From positions 4,092,001-4,156,000 of the forward strand of contig NZ_CP099397.1 of NCBI RefSeq assembly GCF_021495345.1: a stretch of DNA of 64,000 nt, in the 5' to 3' direction. Position 1 is the first letter of the stretch; every line of letters begins with the position of its first letter. Position numbers and translations under genes: made by a program. The stretch is from Pseudomonas hydrolytica (GTDB lineage: Bacteria > Pseudomonadota > Gammaproteobacteria > Pseudomonadales > Pseudomonadaceae). Below the pieces are notes generated by a model. It made no database searches. It was not told the origin of the DNA and saw only the letters and a program-made list of their open reading frames with translations. Below are positions 9,087 through 18,804 of this stretch, piece after piece.

Positions 9087-10466
9087 ATGATCAACGATCC
9101 CTTTGCTCGCCTGAACCTCGACCGCGAGGTGCTCAGCGTCAGCCAGCTCAACAACCGCGCCCGCCTGCTGCTGGAGGACGTGTTCTCCGGCATCTGGGTC
9201 GAGGGGGAAATCTCCAACCTCGCCCGTCCCGCGTCCGGCCATGTCTACTTCACCCTGAAAGACAGCCAGGCTCAGGTGCGCTGCGCGCTGTTCCGGCAGA
9301 ACGCCGCCCGCGTGCGCCAGGCGCTGCGCGATGGACTGGCGGTGAAAGTACGCGGCAAGGTCTCGCTGTTCGAAGGGCGCGGCGACTACCAGCTGATTCT
9401 AGATGCGGTCGAACCTGCCGGTGACGGCGCTTTGCGCCTGGCGTTCGAGGCGCTGAAGGAAAAACTCGGCGCCGAAGGATTGTTCTCTACCGAACGCAAG
9501 ATCGCCCTACCCGCCCATCCCAGGCGCATCGGCATCGTCACCTCGCCCACCGGCGCGGTGATTCGCGACATCATCAGCGTGTTCCGCCGCCGCGCGCCGC
9601 AGGTGGAACTGAATCTGATCCCCACCGCCGTGCAGGGTCGCGAGGCCACCGCGCAGATCGTGCGCGCCCTGCAACGGGCCGATGCGCTGGGTTTCGATGC
9701 ATTGATCCTGGCCCGCGGCGGCGGTTCGCTGGAAGACCTCTGGTGCTTCAACGAGGAAAGCGTGGCGCGCGCCGTGGCGGCCTGCGTCACGCCCATCGTC
9801 AGCGCCGTGGGCCACGAGACGGACGTGTCCATCGCCGACTTCGTCGCCGACGTGCGCGCGCCGACGCCGTCGGCTGCCGCCGAACTGCTGGCCCCGGACA
9901 GCAGCGAGCTGGTGCAGCGCCTGCACAACATGCAGCGCCGCCTGGTGTTGCACATGCAGGGCCGCCTGGCCCGCGAGCGCCTGCGTCTGGAAGGCGTCAG
10001 CCGGCGCCTGCGCCACCCCGGCGAACGCCTGCGCCAGCAGGCCCAGCGCCTGGACGATCTGGACATGCGCCTGCGCCGCGCCTTCGCCCAGCGGCTGGCG
10101 AACCAGTACGAACGCCTGGCGCGCCTCGACGCCCGCCTCGCCGCGCAGCATCCGGGGCGCAACCTGGCCCTGCTGCGCCAGCGCCTCGATGGCCTGGCCG
10201 CGCGCCTGCCGCGTGCCATGCAGGGACAGCTGCGCAGCCAGCGCCAGCAACTGGGCGCACTGGCGGCGCAATTGCAGATCGTCAGCCCCCTGGCCACGCT
10301 CGGCCGCGGCTATAGCATCCTCCTCGACGAGCGCGGCCAGGCCGTGCGCAACGCCGCCCAGACCCAACCGGGCCAGCGCCTCAAGGCGCGCCTGAGCGAG
10401 GGCGAGCTGGACGTGCGCGTCGAGGACAACCACATACAACCGGCGACGCTGTCGCTGCTGGACTGA
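9087..10466 (+). CDS. xseA: Exodeoxyribonuclease VII large subunit
   Basis: XseA is the catalytic subunit of ExoVII, which degrades single-stranded DNA to oligonucleotides. The 459-aa length is normal. The N-terminal OB fold (about 14-110, with VEGEISNLARPASGHVYFTLKD split by the Ala-Arg-Pro turn) precedes the catalytic core with GRGGGSLEDLW-like and GHETD motifs. A long Arg/Leu-rich coiled coil (about 270-400) binds XseB. XseB is not encoded here. The M23 peptidase gene follows 6 bp downstream, suggesting co-transcription. Confidence 0.97.
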   Translation: MINDPFARLNLDREVLSVSQLNNRARLLLEDVFSGIWVEGEISNLARPASGHVYFTLKDSQAQVRCALFRQNAARVRQALRDGLAVKVRGKVSLFEGRGDYQLILDAVEPAGDGALRLAFEALKEKLGAEGLFSTERKIALPAHPRRIGIVTSPTGAVIRDIISVFRRRAPQVELNLIPTAVQGREATAQIVRALQRADALGFDALILARGGGSLEDLWCFNEESVARAVAACVTPIVSAVGHETDVSIADFVADVRAPTPSAAAELLAPDSSELVQRLHNMQRRLVLHMQGRLARERLRLEGVSRRLRHPGERLRQQAQRLDDLDMRLRRAFAQRLANQYERLARLDARLAAQHPGRNLALLRQRLDGLAARLPRAMQGQLRSQRQQLGALAAQLQIVSPLATLGRGYSILLDERGQAVRNAAQTQPGQRLKARLSEGELDVRVEDNHIQPATLSLLD

Positions 10467-10472
10467 ATCCCC

Positions 10473-11315
10473 ATGCACACCCCTAGCCGTACTAACCTGT
10501 TCGTGGGCCTGCTGGCCTTGGTTCTCGCCCTGCCCGCCCATGCCGAAGGCTTTATCACCCGCCTGCTGAACAAGCCGGTGCCGGGGGGCGTGGCGGTGGT
10601 CGATCTGGGCAACCCGGCGCAGGCACCCAAGGTGCGCTATCAGGGCAAGCCGGTGCTGACCGTGCGCGAGGACGGCCAGCGCTGGATCGCCATCGTCGGC
10701 ATCCCCCTGAGCGTCAAGCCCGGTACCCAGCAGGTGGAGGTCGAGGGCGGCCAGAAGCTGAGCTTTCAGGTCGGCGCCAAGCACTACGCCGAGCAGCGCA
10801 TCACCATCAAGAACCAGCAGCAGGTCACGCCCAACGCCGAGAACCTCAAGCGCATCGAGCGCGAGCTGGCCGAGCAGACCCGCGCCTACCAGCAGTTCAG
10901 CGCGCGCCAGCCGAGCAACCTGCTATTCGACAGGCCGGTCAACGGGCCGCTGTCCAGCCCCTTCGGCCTGCGCCGCTTCTTCAATGGCGAGGAACGCAAC
11001 CCGCACTCGGGCCTGGATTTCGCCGCCAACCGCGGCACGCCGATCAAGGCACCGGCGGCCGGCAAGGTGATCCTGATCGGCGACTACTTCTTCAACGGCA
11101 AGACGGTGTTCCTCGACCATGGCCAGGGCCTGATCAGCATGTTCTGCCACCTGTCGGAGATCGACGTGAAGCTCGGCGACGAGATCGCCCGCGGCGGGCA
11201 CGTGGGCAAGGTCGGTGCCACCGGCCGCGCCACCGGCCCGCACCTGCACTGGAACGTCAGCCTCAACGACGCGCGGGTCGACCCGGCGATCTTTATCGGC
11301 GCCTTCAAGCCGTAA
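10473..11315 (+). CDS. Periplasmic M23 (LytM) metallopeptidase
   Basis: The product is 280 aa with a signal peptide (cleavage after about residue 24, ALPAHA). A beta-rich N-terminal domain leads to a C-terminal LytM domain. Zinc ligands are intact: HSGLDFA (H-x3-D) and HLHW. This makes it a potentially active peptidoglycan endopeptidase rather than a degenerate activator like EnvC. A short helix-forming linker (about 125-145) joins the domains. It lies 6 bp after xseA. A homologue occupies the same place in P. aeruginosa. Confidence 0.92.
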   Translation: MHTPSRTNLFVGLLALVLALPAHAEGFITRLLNKPVPGGVAVVDLGNPAQAPKVRYQGKPVLTVREDGQRWIAIVGIPLSVKPGTQQVEVEGGQKLSFQVGAKHYAEQRITIKNQQQVTPNAENLKRIERELAEQTRAYQQFSARQPSNLLFDRPVNGPLSSPFGLRRFFNGEERNPHSGLDFAANRGTPIKAPAAGKVILIGDYFFNGKTVFLDHGQGLISMFCHLSEIDVKLGDEIARGGHVGKVGATGRATGPHLHWNVSLNDARVDPAIFIGAFKP

Positions 11316-11451
11316 AAACAGCAGCGCAATGCAATAGCGCATCACCCCAACCTGACAGCAAGAAATCGCAAGAAATTTTTCCTGAAGACGATTAATTTCA
11401 ATTTTCAGCCGATGCTTGTCAGCTTTGACCGCACTGAGTAGGGTTGACGCC

Positions 11452-11529
11452 ATGAACGTCAGCCAAACCCTCATTCTCCTGCGGCAACACGCCAACCTAT
11501 GCCTGGTCAGCCAGCGACTGCGTAGCTGA
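11452..11529 (+). CDS. Leucine-rich leader peptide upstream of leuA (candidate attenuator ORF)
   Basis: This 25-codon ORF starts at ATG 11452 and ends 70 bp before leuA. Six of its 25 residues are Leu (residues 7, 9, 10, 16, 18 and 23, including a rare CTA codon), with Ile and Val nearby. This pattern is typical of leader peptides that sense branched-chain amino acid supply. Its stop codon falls inside a potential stem (GCGTAG 11519-11524 with CTACGC 11547-11552). No U-tailed terminator follows, so control could be translational or Rho-dependent. The Shine-Dalgarno is weak. Region 11316-11451 shows no gene and no promoter I would call. Confidence 0.5.
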   Translation: MNVSQTLILLRQHANLCLVSQRLRS

Positions 11530-11599
11530 ATCGCACGCCTCGCTCCTACGCCTCGACCATTCCTGGCCCATCGCTGGCCGCCGCATACAGGATCGCACC

Positions 11600-13270
11600 A
11601 TGACCATGCTCAAAGACCCTTCGCAGAAGTACCGTCCGTTCACGCCCATCGCCCTGCCCGACCGTACCTGGCCGGACAGGGTCATCGACCGTGCACCGAT
11701 CTGGCTGTCCACCGACCTGCGCGACGGCAACCAGTCGCTGATCGAGCCGATGGACGCCGAGAAGAAGATGCGCTTCTTCAAGTGCCTGGTCGCGGTGGGC
11801 CTCAAGGAAATCGAAGTGGGTTTCCCGTCCGCCTCGCAGACCGACTTCGACTTCGTTCGCGAGCTGATCGAGGGCGGCCATATTCCCGACGACGTGACCA
11901 TCCAGGTGCTGACCCAGGCTCGTGACGATCTCATCGAGCGCACCTTCGAATCGCTCAAGGGCGCCAAGCGCGCCATCGTCCACTACTACAACGCCTGCGC
12001 GCCGAGCTTCCGCAAGATCGTCTTCAACCAGGACAAGGCCGGCGTCAAGGCCATCGCCGTGGCTGCCGGCAAGACCATCAAGCGCCTGGCCGCCGCACAG
12101 CCGGATACCCGATGGGGCTTCGAGTACTCGCCCGAGGTGTTCAGCTCGACCGAGACCGATTTCGCCGTCGAGGTGTGCAACGCGGTGATCGAGGTGTTCC
12201 AGCCGACCCCGGCGAACAAGCTGATCCTCAACCTGCCGGCCACCGTCGAATGCGCCACGCCGAACAACTACGCCGACCAGATCGAATGGTTCGGCCGCCA
12301 CGTCGACCGCCGCGACAGCGTGCTGATCAGCGTGCACACCCATAACGACCGCGGCACCGGCGTGGCCGCCTCTGAGCTGGCGGTGATGGCCGGCGCTGAT
12401 CGCGTCGAGGGCTGCCTGTTCGGCAACGGCGAGCGCACCGGCAACGTCTGCCTGGTGACCCTGGCATTGAACCTCTACACCCAGGGCGTCGATCCGCAGC
12501 TGGACTTCTCCGACATCGACGCGGTGCGCAAGGTGGTCGAGGACTGCAACCAGATTCCCGTGCACCCGCGCCATCCCTATGCCGGCGACCTGGTCCACAC
12601 CGCCTTCTCCGGCTCGCACCAGGACGCCATCCGCAAGGGCTTCGCCCAGCAGAAAGATGACGCCGTATGGGAAGTGCCCTACCTGCCGATCGACCCGGCC
12701 GACATCGGCCGCGACTACGAGGCGGTGATTCGCGTCAACAGCCAGTCCGGCAAGGGCGGTATCACCTTCCTGCTCGAGCAGGAGTACGGCATCAGCCTGC
12801 CGCGGCGCATGCAGATCGAGTTCAGCCAGGTGGTGCAGCGCGAGACCGATCGCCTGGGCCTGGAAATGACCGCCGCGCAGATCTATCAGTTGCTGGAAAG
12901 CGAGTACCTGCAGGCCAGCGCTCCCTACGCCCTGAAAGGCCATCGCCTGCAGGAAGAGAACGGCACCAGCGCAGTGGACGTTGAAGTGATCAGCGCTGGC
13001 GAAAGCCATCACTGGCGCGGTATCGGCAAGGGTCCGCTGGAAGCCCTGGTGGCCGGCCTGCCAGTGGCCGTCGAGATCATGGACTACAGCGAGCACGCCA
13101 TCGGCGCCGGCACCAACGCCAAGGCCGCGGCGTACATCGAGCTGCGCGTCAACGGCGGCCGCGCCCTGCACGGCATCGGCATCGACGAGAACCTGACCAC
13201 CGCCAGCTTCCGCGCCCTGTTCAGCGCGCTGAACCGCGCCCTGAGCCAGGCCGAGTCGCAGGCGGCCTGA
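11600..13270 (+). CDS. leuA: 2-isopropylmalate synthase
   Basis: LeuA condenses acetyl-CoA with 2-ketoisovalerate, the first committed step of leucine synthesis. The 556-aa protein belongs to the long LeuA form. The HMGL-like TIM barrel has the metal/substrate motif [11 protein letters not shown] near residue 40 and the metal-binding HTHNDRG segment. The C-terminal LeuA_dimer domain (about 430-550) gives leucine feedback inhibition. AGGA lies seven bases before the ATG. The upstream Leu-rich ORF suggests additional control of expression. A strong terminator follows. Confidence 0.97.
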   Translation: MTMLKDPSQKYRPFTPIALPDRTWPDRVIDRAPIWLSTDLRDGNQSLIEPMDAEKKMRFFKCLVAVGLKEIEVGFPSASQTDFDFVRELIEGGHIPDDVTIQVLTQARDDLIERTFESLKGAKRAIVHYYNACAPSFRKIVFNQDKAGVKAIAVAAGKTIKRLAAAQPDTRWGFEYSPEVFSSTETDFAVEVCNAVIEVFQPTPANKLILNLPATVECATPNNYADQIEWFGRHVDRRDSVLISVHTHNDRGTGVAASELAVMAGADRVEGCLFGNGERTGNVCLVTLALNLYTQGVDPQLDFSDIDAVRKVVEDCNQIPVHPRHPYAGDLVHTAFSGSHQDAIRKGFAQQKDDAVWEVPYLPIDPADIGRDYEAVIRVNSQSGKGGITFLLEQEYGISLPRRMQIEFSQVVQRETDRLGLEMTAAQIYQLLESEYLQASAPYALKGHRLQEENGTSAVDVEVISAGESHHWRGIGKGPLEALVAGLPVAVEIMDYSEHAIGAGTNAKAAAYIELRVNGGRALHGIGIDENLTTASFRALFSALNRALSQAESQAA

Positions 13271-13290
13271 TCCGCCGAGGCTAAAACGAC

Positions 13291-13316
13291 AACGCCGGGC
13301 ATTGCCCGGCGTTTTG
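13291..13316 (+). terminator. Terminator of leuA
   Basis: Arms AACGCCGGGC (13291-13300) and GCCCGGCGTT (13304-13313) with loop ATT are followed by TTG, a compact GC-rich intrinsic terminator 20 bp after the leuA stop. Confidence 0.85.
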
Positions 13317-13322
13317 CTATGC

Positions 13323-13343
13323 GTAGCCCGGATGTAATCCGGG
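13323..13343. repeat. Short palindromic repeat, CCCGGATgtaATCCGGG type
   Basis: The palindrome CCCGGAT (13327-13333) / ATCCGGG (13337-13343) is preceded by GTAG. A close copy (CCCGGATGCAGTCCGGG) lies at 45956-45972. This form is a common dispersed intergenic element in Pseudomonas genomes, by recall. Confidence 0.6.
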
Positions 13344-13377
13344 AACATGACACTCAAATATCGAAATCATCAGTGGC

Positions 13378-13442
13378 GTAGGGTGCGCCGTGCGCACCGA
13401 GGATCAGGCATCGTCGGTCCTGGTGCGCACGGCGCACCCTAC
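13378..13442. repeat. REP-like inverted repeat, 21-bp arms
   Basis: Two perfect 21-bp inverted arms at 13378-13398 and 13422-13442 share the core GGTGCGCACGGCGCACCC and are separated by 23 bp. The same core recurs at 46995, 59068, 61266 and (variant) 61224 and 61326. All copies are intergenic, so this is a dispersed REP-like element. Confidence 0.8.
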
Positions 13443-13508
13443 GAAGCATCTCCCTCAGACTCATGCCGGCGCGTTTCATCGCCCGATCAAATCCAGGACT
13501 CAAGACGT

Positions 13509-13970
13509 TTAGATATCAAAAATCATTAGCACCGCGAACATCAGCGCGGCCAGGCCGATGGTGAATAACAGGCCGATGCCCGCTGCCCGCCACTTGGACA
13601 GAAACGCACCACCGGCCTCGGCATGCTGCTTGAGATCAGCTTCCATGAGGCTCTTGGCAAACATGATCATTGCCATCAACTGTGCGATGGCGAACGGCAT
13701 TGCGGGCACCTCTTCCGGCAAGACGAAAGCCAGGACCAAGGTAACCACCAGCAGGAAGACGGAAATGCCCCAGACCATCGCCACGCGATCCGCCTTGCCG
13801 AGCAGTTGCAGGTTATGCGCCAGCAACCAGGCGCCAGCCAGCGGCGTGCCGATGAAGGTCGCCAGGCCAACACCCGCGACGCTGTAGAGCGGCAACTGAT
13901 TGGCGGTGGCCTGCTGCAGGTCGGCCTGCGGAGGCTGGAAGGGATTGCTCTGCTGTACGTCCATGTTCAT
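13509..13970 (-). CDS. Small integral membrane protein, unknown function
   Basis: The product is 153 aa with a Gln/Pro-rich N-terminus (QQSNPFQPPQADLQQ) followed by four hydrophobic segments at about 28-51, 62-84, 90-108 and 130-151. No catalytic motif is visible. The NPFQPP-type N-terminus before four helices is seen in several uncharacterised gammaproteobacterial membrane proteins. GGAG lies six bases before ATG 13970. The omega-amidase gene ends 12 bp upstream on the same strand, so it may be the last gene of that transcript. Confidence 0.7.
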   Translation of the reverse strand: MNMDVQQSNPFQPPQADLQQATANQLPLYSVAGVGLATFIGTPLAGAWLLAHNLQLLGKADRVAMVWGISVFLLVVTLVLAFVLPEEVPAMPFAIAQLMAMIMFAKSLMEADLKQHAEAGGAFLSKWRAAGIGLLFTIGLAALMFAVLMIFDI

Positions 13971-13981
13971 GTAGCTCCTGA

Positions 13982-14764
13982 TCAGCTCAAGGTGAAGGTA
14001 TCGGCATCCAGGTGCGCCGGGAAGCGCTCGCGGTAGGCAGCCAGTGCCTCGCTCGACAGCCGGGCGCGGAACACACCATCACCATCACCCGCCGCCAGCA
14101 GCGCCTCGCCTTGGAAATCCAGCACCTGGGAATCGCCAGTATACCCGTGGCCCTTGCCGTCCTCGCCGATGCGGTTCACAGCCGCGACATAGCACAGGTT
14201 CTCGATGGCCCGCGCCGGCAGCAGTCGATTCCAGTGCTGGCGGCGAGCGCCGGGCCAGTTGGCGGTATAAATGAGCAGATCGGTCCCGCCGGCATCGCGA
14301 CTCCACACCGGGAAGCGCAGGTCGTAGCAGATCAGCGGGCGCACGCGCCAGCCGTTCAGCTCCAGCACCACCTGCTGATCACCGGCGCTGTAATGCTTGT
14401 GCTCGCCGGCCATGCGAAACAGATGGCGCTTGTCGTAATGCGCCAGCGAACCATCCGGGCGCGCCCAGAGCAGGCGGTTGCGGTAGCTGCCATCGGCCGC
14501 CTGGATGATCAGGCTGCCGCAGATCACCGCGCCGATAGCCTGCGCCTGCTCGCGCAACCAGAGCGTGGTCGGGCCGTTCTCGGGCTCGGCCAGTTCGGCC
14601 GAGTCCATGGAAAAGCCGGTGGAAAACATCTCCGGCAGGATCACCAGATCGGCGCCACGCGCCTGCTGCAGCAAGGCCTGGAAGTGCTCGCGGTTGGCGG
14701 CCGGATCGTGCCAGGCCAGGCCGGTCTGGACCAGCGCCAGTTCTAGGTCGGGTTTGTCGCTCAT
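13982..14764 (-). CDS. Omega-amidase (carbon-nitrogen hydrolase, YafV/Nit2-like)
   Basis: The product is 260 aa. The nitrilase-superfamily triad is visible: Glu in LVILPEMFSTGF, Lys in YDKRHLF and Cys in LICYDLRFP. Omega-amidases hydrolyse 2-oxoglutaramate and 2-oxosuccinamate. It is immediately downstream of an aminotransferase of the glutamine/methionine transaminase type (32-bp gap). Together they would make the glutaminase II route: glutamine transamination of keto-methylthiobutyrate, then deamidation of the toxic alpha-keto amide. This links the pair to methionine salvage. The substrate is inferred. Confidence 0.88.
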   Translation of the reverse strand: MSDKPDLELALVQTGLAWHDPAANREHFQALLQQARGADLVILPEMFSTGFSMDSAELAEPENGPTTLWLREQAQAIGAVICGSLIIQAADGSYRNRLLWARPDGSLAHYDKRHLFRMAGEHKHYSAGDQQVVLELNGWRVRPLICYDLRFPVWSRDAGGTDLLIYTANWPGARRQHWNRLLPARAIENLCYVAAVNRIGEDGKGHGYTGDSQVLDFQGEALLAAGDGDGVFRARLSSEALAAYRERFPAHLDADTFTLS

Positions 14765-14796
14765 GTCAAGGTCTCACAGAAGCGGTAGAAGCGAGC

Positions 14797-15945
14797 TCAC
14801 ACCGCGCAGAGTTTTTCCGCAGCCTGGCGCAGGGTCTCCTCGCGCTTGGCGAAGCAGAAACGCACCAGGCGCATGTCTTTGGGTGCTGACTGATAGAACA
14901 CCGAGACTGGAATCGCCGCCACGCCATGCTCGCGGGTCAGCCACTCGGCCATGGCCACATCGTCCAGGTCCGGGCGGATCGCCGAATAGTCGGCCAGCTG
15001 GAAGTAGGTGCCCGGCGCGCGGGTGAAGGTGAAACGCGAGCCGGCCAGCAGGTCGCAGAACAGATCGCGCTTGGCCTGGTAGAAGGCCGGCAGCTCCTCC
15101 ACGTGCTCAGGGCAGGCCGCCATGAAATCGGCCAGGCCGTGCTGCAGCGGTGTCACTCCGCAGAAATTGACGTACTGGTGAATCTTGCGCAGCTCGGCAG
15201 TCAATGCCGACGGCGCCACCACGTAGCCGGTCTTCCAGCCGGTGACGTGATAGGTCTTGCCGAAGGAGCTGACCACGAAGGCGCGCCGATACAGCTCCTC
15301 GTGGGCCAGCACGCTGGCATGGCGGGCGCCATCGTAGATCAGGTGCTCGTAGACCTCGTCGCTGATCACATGGATATCGCGACCGCGAATCAGCTCGGCC
15401 AGCTTGTTCAGATCGGCGCGCGTCAGCAGCGCGCCACTGGGGTTGTGCGGCGAGTTGAGGAAGATCAGCCGGGTATGCGGCGTGATCGCATCGGCGAGGC
15501 GCTGCCAGTCCACGGCAAAATCCGGCAGGGCCAGCGGCACGTGTACGCAGCGCCCACCGGCCAGCTCCACCGAGGGCTCGTAACTGTCGTAGCAAGGGTC
15601 GAGCACGATGGCTTCATCGCCAGCGCGGATCAGCGCCTGCACCGCGCAGAAGATCGCCTCGGTGGCGCCGGGGGTGATGGTAATCTCGCTGTCGGCATCA
15701 CGCTGCACGCCATAACTGCGGGCGATCTTCGCCGCCACCTGCTGGCGCAGACTCGGCAGACCGGTCATCGGGCTGTACTGGTTGCGCCCTTCCAGCACAT
15801 GGCGCGCCACGGCTTCGCGCAATGCCTGCGGGCCGTCAAAATCGGGGAAGCCTTGGGACAGGTTGATCGCGCCAGCCTCAAGGGCGAGCTGGGACATCCG
15901 CGTGAAGATGGTGGTGCCGACGTTGGGCAGTTTGCTGACAAGCAT
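14797..15945 (-). CDS. PLP-dependent aminotransferase, methionine/glutamine type (YbdL-like)
   Basis: The product is 382 aa, fold-type I aminotransferase. The PLP lysine is in SSFGKTYHVTGWK. The substrate-recognition segments INLSQGFPDFDGP and NSPHNPSGALL are typical of the YbdL/kynurenine aminotransferase III group, which acts on methionine, phenylalanine and glutamine. Pairing with the omega-amidase downstream supports a glutamine transaminase K role in methionine recycling. The order matches P. aeruginosa (aminotransferase then der/engA). Confidence 0.88.
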   Translation of the reverse strand: MLVSKLPNVGTTIFTRMSQLALEAGAINLSQGFPDFDGPQALREAVARHVLEGRNQYSPMTGLPSLRQQVAAKIARSYGVQRDADSEITITPGATEAIFCAVQALIRAGDEAIVLDPCYDSYEPSVELAGGRCVHVPLALPDFAVDWQRLADAITPHTRLIFLNSPHNPSGALLTRADLNKLAELIRGRDIHVISDEVYEHLIYDGARHASVLAHEELYRRAFVVSSFGKTYHVTGWKTGYVVAPSALTAELRKIHQYVNFCGVTPLQHGLADFMAACPEHVEELPAFYQAKRDLFCDLLAGSRFTFTRAPGTYFQLADYSAIRPDLDDVAMAEWLTREHGVAAIPVSVFYQSAPKDMRLVRFCFAKREETLRQAAEKLCAV

Positions 15946-16043
15946 CGCGACTTCCTAAGAAGAACAAGGCAAGCCGCGAGGATAGCCGAAGGACGCCGCA
16001 GGCGGCAGCCGCAGCGCTTATGAAAAGAGGCTGGAAGCTTATG

Positions 16044-16076
16044 CCGTGCACGCCGAACGCCGTCCGACGTGCACGG
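16044..16076. terminator. Hairpin between der and the aminotransferase gene
   Basis: Arms CCGTGCAC (16044-16051) and GTGCACGG (16069-16076) lie just downstream of the der stop. There is no T-run, so termination strength is uncertain. Confidence 0.4.
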
Positions 16077-16083
16077 TGGGTGC

Positions 16084-17562
16084 TTACTTGCGCTTGTCCT
16101 TGCGCTTCTTCTCGGCCTTCTTGTGGTGGCTCATCAGGCGACGCTTCTTGTTCACCTGGCGGTCGGTGAGCTTGTTCTTGTTGCCCTCGTAGGGGTTCTC
16201 GCCGCCCTTGTACTCGATGCGGATCGGCGTACCCACCAGTTTCAGCACACGGCGGAAGGTGTTTTCCAGGTAACGGGTGTAGGCGCGCGGTACGGCGTCG
16301 ACCTGATTGCCGTGGATCACGATCAGCGGCGGGTTGGCGCCACCCAGGTGGGCGTAGCGCAGCTTGATGCGGCGACCGTTGACCAGCGGCGGCGCGTGGT
16401 CGCTGACGGCATCCTCGAGGATCTGCGTCAGGCGGCTGGTCGGCCAGCGAGTGACGGCCGAGTGGAAGGCGGCCTGCACCGACTTGTACAGATGACCGAC
16501 GCCGGTGCCGTGCAACGCGGAGATGAAGTGGATATCGGCGAAGTCCACGAAGAACAGCCGGCGCTCCAGCTCGGTCTTCACGTAGTCCTTCTGGCCCTGA
16601 TCCATGCCGTCCCACTTGTTCAGGGCGATGACCAGGGCGCGACCGCTTTCCAGCACGAAGCCGAGCAGGTTGAGATCGTGGTCGACCACCCCTTCGCGGG
16701 CGTCCATGACGAACACCACGACGTTGGAGTCCTGAATGGCCTGCAGCGTCTTGACCACGGAGAACTTTTCCACCGCCTCGAAGATCTTGCCGCGGCGGCG
16801 CACACCGGCGGTGTCGATCAGGGTGTATTTCTCGTCGTCGCGCTCGAAGGGGATGTAGATGCTGTCGCGCGTGGTGCCGGCCTGGTCATACACGATGACC
16901 CGCTCTTCGCCGAGCATACGGTTGACCAGCGTCGACTTGCCGACGTTGGGGCGGCCGATGATGGCCAGCTTGATGCCGTCCTTCTCGCTCGGCCCGGGGA
17001 TGCGCTTGGCCTCCTGGCCTTCCTGCACCTCCTCCTCTGCTTCGGCACCCTCTTCCGGCTCGCCGGCATCCTTGGGGAAGATGCCGAGCACGGCCTCGAG
17101 CATCTGGGTGATGCCACGGCCATGGGCACCGGCAATCGCCAGCGGCTCGCCCAGGCCCATGGGGCTGAATTCGGCGCGAGCCAGGTCGACGTCGAGGTTG
17201 TCGACCTTGTTCACCACCAGGAAGCTGCGCTTGTTGCGTCGACGCAGATGCTCGCCGATCATCTGGTCCGAGGCGGTCATGCCGGCGCGCGCGTCCACCA
17301 GGAACAGCACGGCATCGGCTTCCTCGATGGCCTGCAGCGACTGCTCGGCCATCTTCGCGTCGATGCCTTCCTCGTCCCCGGAAATACCCCCGGTGTCGAT
17401 CACGATATAGGTGCGCCCCTGCCACTTCGCCTCACCGTACTGGCGGTCGCGGGTCAGACCGGACAGATCGCCAACGATAGCGTCGCGGCTGCGGGTCAGG
17501 CGGTTGAAGAGTGTGGACTTGCCGACGTTCGGCCGGCCCACCAGGGCAATTACGGGAACCAT
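16084..17562 (-). CDS. der: Ribosome-assembly GTPase Der (EngA)
   Basis: Der is the double-GTPase needed for 50S subunit maturation. The 492-aa protein has two G domains, each with GRPNVGKST (near residues 8 and about 205), an acidic linker ([15 protein letters not shown]) and a C-terminal KH-like domain ending in a Lys-rich tail. I place the start at ATG 17562 (MVPVIALVG) because GGAG sits six bases upstream. A GTG four codons earlier would bury that Shine-Dalgarno in the coding region. It lies downstream of bamB on the same strand. Confidence 0.97.
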   Translation of the reverse strand: MVPVIALVGRPNVGKSTLFNRLTRSRDAIVGDLSGLTRDRQYGEAKWQGRTYIVIDTGGISGDEEGIDAKMAEQSLQAIEEADAVLFLVDARAGMTASDQMIGEHLRRRNKRSFLVVNKVDNLDVDLARAEFSPMGLGEPLAIAGAHGRGITQMLEAVLGIFPKDAGEPEEGAEAEEEVQEGQEAKRIPGPSEKDGIKLAIIGRPNVGKSTLVNRMLGEERVIVYDQAGTTRDSIYIPFERDDEKYTLIDTAGVRRRGKIFEAVEKFSVVKTLQAIQDSNVVVFVMDAREGVVDHDLNLLGFVLESGRALVIALNKWDGMDQGQKDYVKTELERRLFFVDFADIHFISALHGTGVGHLYKSVQAAFHSAVTRWPTSRLTQILEDAVSDHAPPLVNGRRIKLRYAHLGGANPPLIVIHGNQVDAVPRAYTRYLENTFRRVLKLVGTPIRIEYKGGENPYEGNKNKLTDRQVNKKRRLMSHHKKAEKKRKDKRK

Positions 17563-17593
17563 CAGGCTCTCCACTTGAGTTAATTCAGAAAAT

Positions 17594-17620
17594 GCAAAGG
17601 CCGCTGCAGGGGCAGCGGCC
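17594..17620 (-). terminator. Hairpin terminator between bamB and der
   Basis: Arms GGCCGCTGC (17599-17607) and GCAGCGGCC (17612-17620) pair. Read on the minus strand the stem is followed by TTTGCATTTT. It should end or attenuate transcripts from the hisS-yfgM-bamB group before der. Confidence 0.65.
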
Positions 17621-17660
17621 GGGATACTGCGTGCTGCCAGGTTAAGGCAGCATAGTCGGC

Positions 17661-18800
17661 TTACTTGATGGTCAGAGCCACCAGCTTGCCGCTGTTGCCG
17701 TAGACGTACAGCCAGTCACCCACCACCAGCGGCTGGGCGCGCAGGCCGTCGCTGTCGATGCGGGTACGGCCGACGAAGCGACCATCAACCTGGCTCAGCA
17801 GGTGCAGATAGCCCTCGAAGTCACCCACGGCGACATAGCTAGAGAACACCGCCGGCCCCGAGAGCTGGCGACGCGCCATCGAATCATTGCTCCACAGCGC
17901 CGAGGCGCTGCGCTCGTCGATACCTTCGACGGTGCCGCTGGCATGGCTGACGTAGACGTTGCCGAAGCCCTGAGCGACGCCTACCGAGCTGGACGCCTCG
18001 CGCTGCCACAGCACGCGACCGGACTCCAGATCCATGGCCGCGACACGGCCCTGGTAGCTCACCGCGTAGACGGTGCCGCCGGACAGCAGCAGACCGCCGT
18101 CAATGTCCACCACGCGCTCCAGCTCGGAACGACCTTGCGGAATGGCGACGCGCTGTTCCCACACCGGCAGGCCACGCTGGGCGTCGACTGCAATCACCTT
18201 GCCACTGGACAGGCCGGCGACCACCAGACGGTTGGTCACCAGCGGCGCGCCGGTACCACGCAGGGTCAGCACGGCCGGGGTGTTCTCGACGATCCAGCGC
18301 TGGCTGCCGGTGCTGGCGTCGAAGGCGATCAGGCGGTCGTCCTGGGTCTGCACCACGACGATATCGCCGTTGCTGGCCGGCGCCGCCAGCACTTCGCTGG
18401 TCACGCGCGAGCGCCACTGCTCTTCGCCATCGCTGGAGTCCAGGGCGATCACCTCACCCTTGAGCGTGCCCAGCAGCACCTGGCCGTAGCCAACGCCGAT
18501 GGCGCCAGAAACCGGGATGTCCAGCTTCTTGCGCCAGATGACCTTGCCGGTGGTGCGGTCCATGGCCATGACCAGGCCTTCGACGTCGGCAGCGTAGATC
18601 ACTTCGCCGTCGATAGCCGGTACCAGCATGTTGAAGGTTTCGCCCTGACCGTCACCAACGGAGCGGCTCCACTCGGTGCGCAGTTCGACTTCGGCGTCGA
18701 ACTTGGTCAGCTCGGCCGGCGGCAGTTCCTTCTTGCTATTGCTGCTGCAACCCACGGCCAGAACGGCCAGAGCCAGCAGTGCGGCATTCTTCCAACGCAT
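17661..18800 (-). CDS. bamB: Outer-membrane assembly lipoprotein BamB
   Basis: BamB is the beta-propeller lipoprotein of the BAM complex that inserts outer-membrane proteins. The 379-aa product has a lipoprotein signal with lipobox LAVGC followed by [10 protein letters not shown], then repeated PQQ-like blades (for example [37 protein letters not shown]). I chose ATG 18800 (MRWKN). An in-frame ATG at 18812 overlaps yfgM by 8 nt and adds MRDV ahead of the signal peptide. It follows yfgM, as in many gammaproteobacteria. Confidence 0.96.
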   Translation of the reverse strand: MRWKNAALLALAVLAVGCSSNSKKELPPAELTKFDAEVELRTEWSRSVGDGQGETFNMLVPAIDGEVIYAADVEGLVMAMDRTTGKVIWRKKLDIPVSGAIGVGYGQVLLGTLKGEVIALDSSDGEEQWRSRVTSEVLAAPASNGDIVVVQTQDDRLIAFDASTGSQRWIVENTPAVLTLRGTGAPLVTNRLVVAGLSSGKVIAVDAQRGLPVWEQRVAIPQGRSELERVVDIDGGLLLSGGTVYAVSYQGRVAAMDLESGRVLWQREASSSVGVAQGFGNVYVSHASGTVEGIDERSASALWSNDSMARRQLSGPAVFSSYVAVGDFEGYLHLLSQVDGRFVGRTRIDSDGLRAQPLVVGDWLYVYGNSGKLVALTIK

Positions 18801-18804
18801 CACG

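Noticed and set aside
11416..11444. TTGTCA-N17-TAGGGT as a leuA promoter
   Set aside because: The -10 is a poor match and would start transcription at the leader ATG itself. Not called.
17563..17574. GTG start of der four codons upstream
   Set aside because: It would place the Shine-Dalgarno GGAG inside the coding region. ATG 17562 fits both spacing and family N-terminus.
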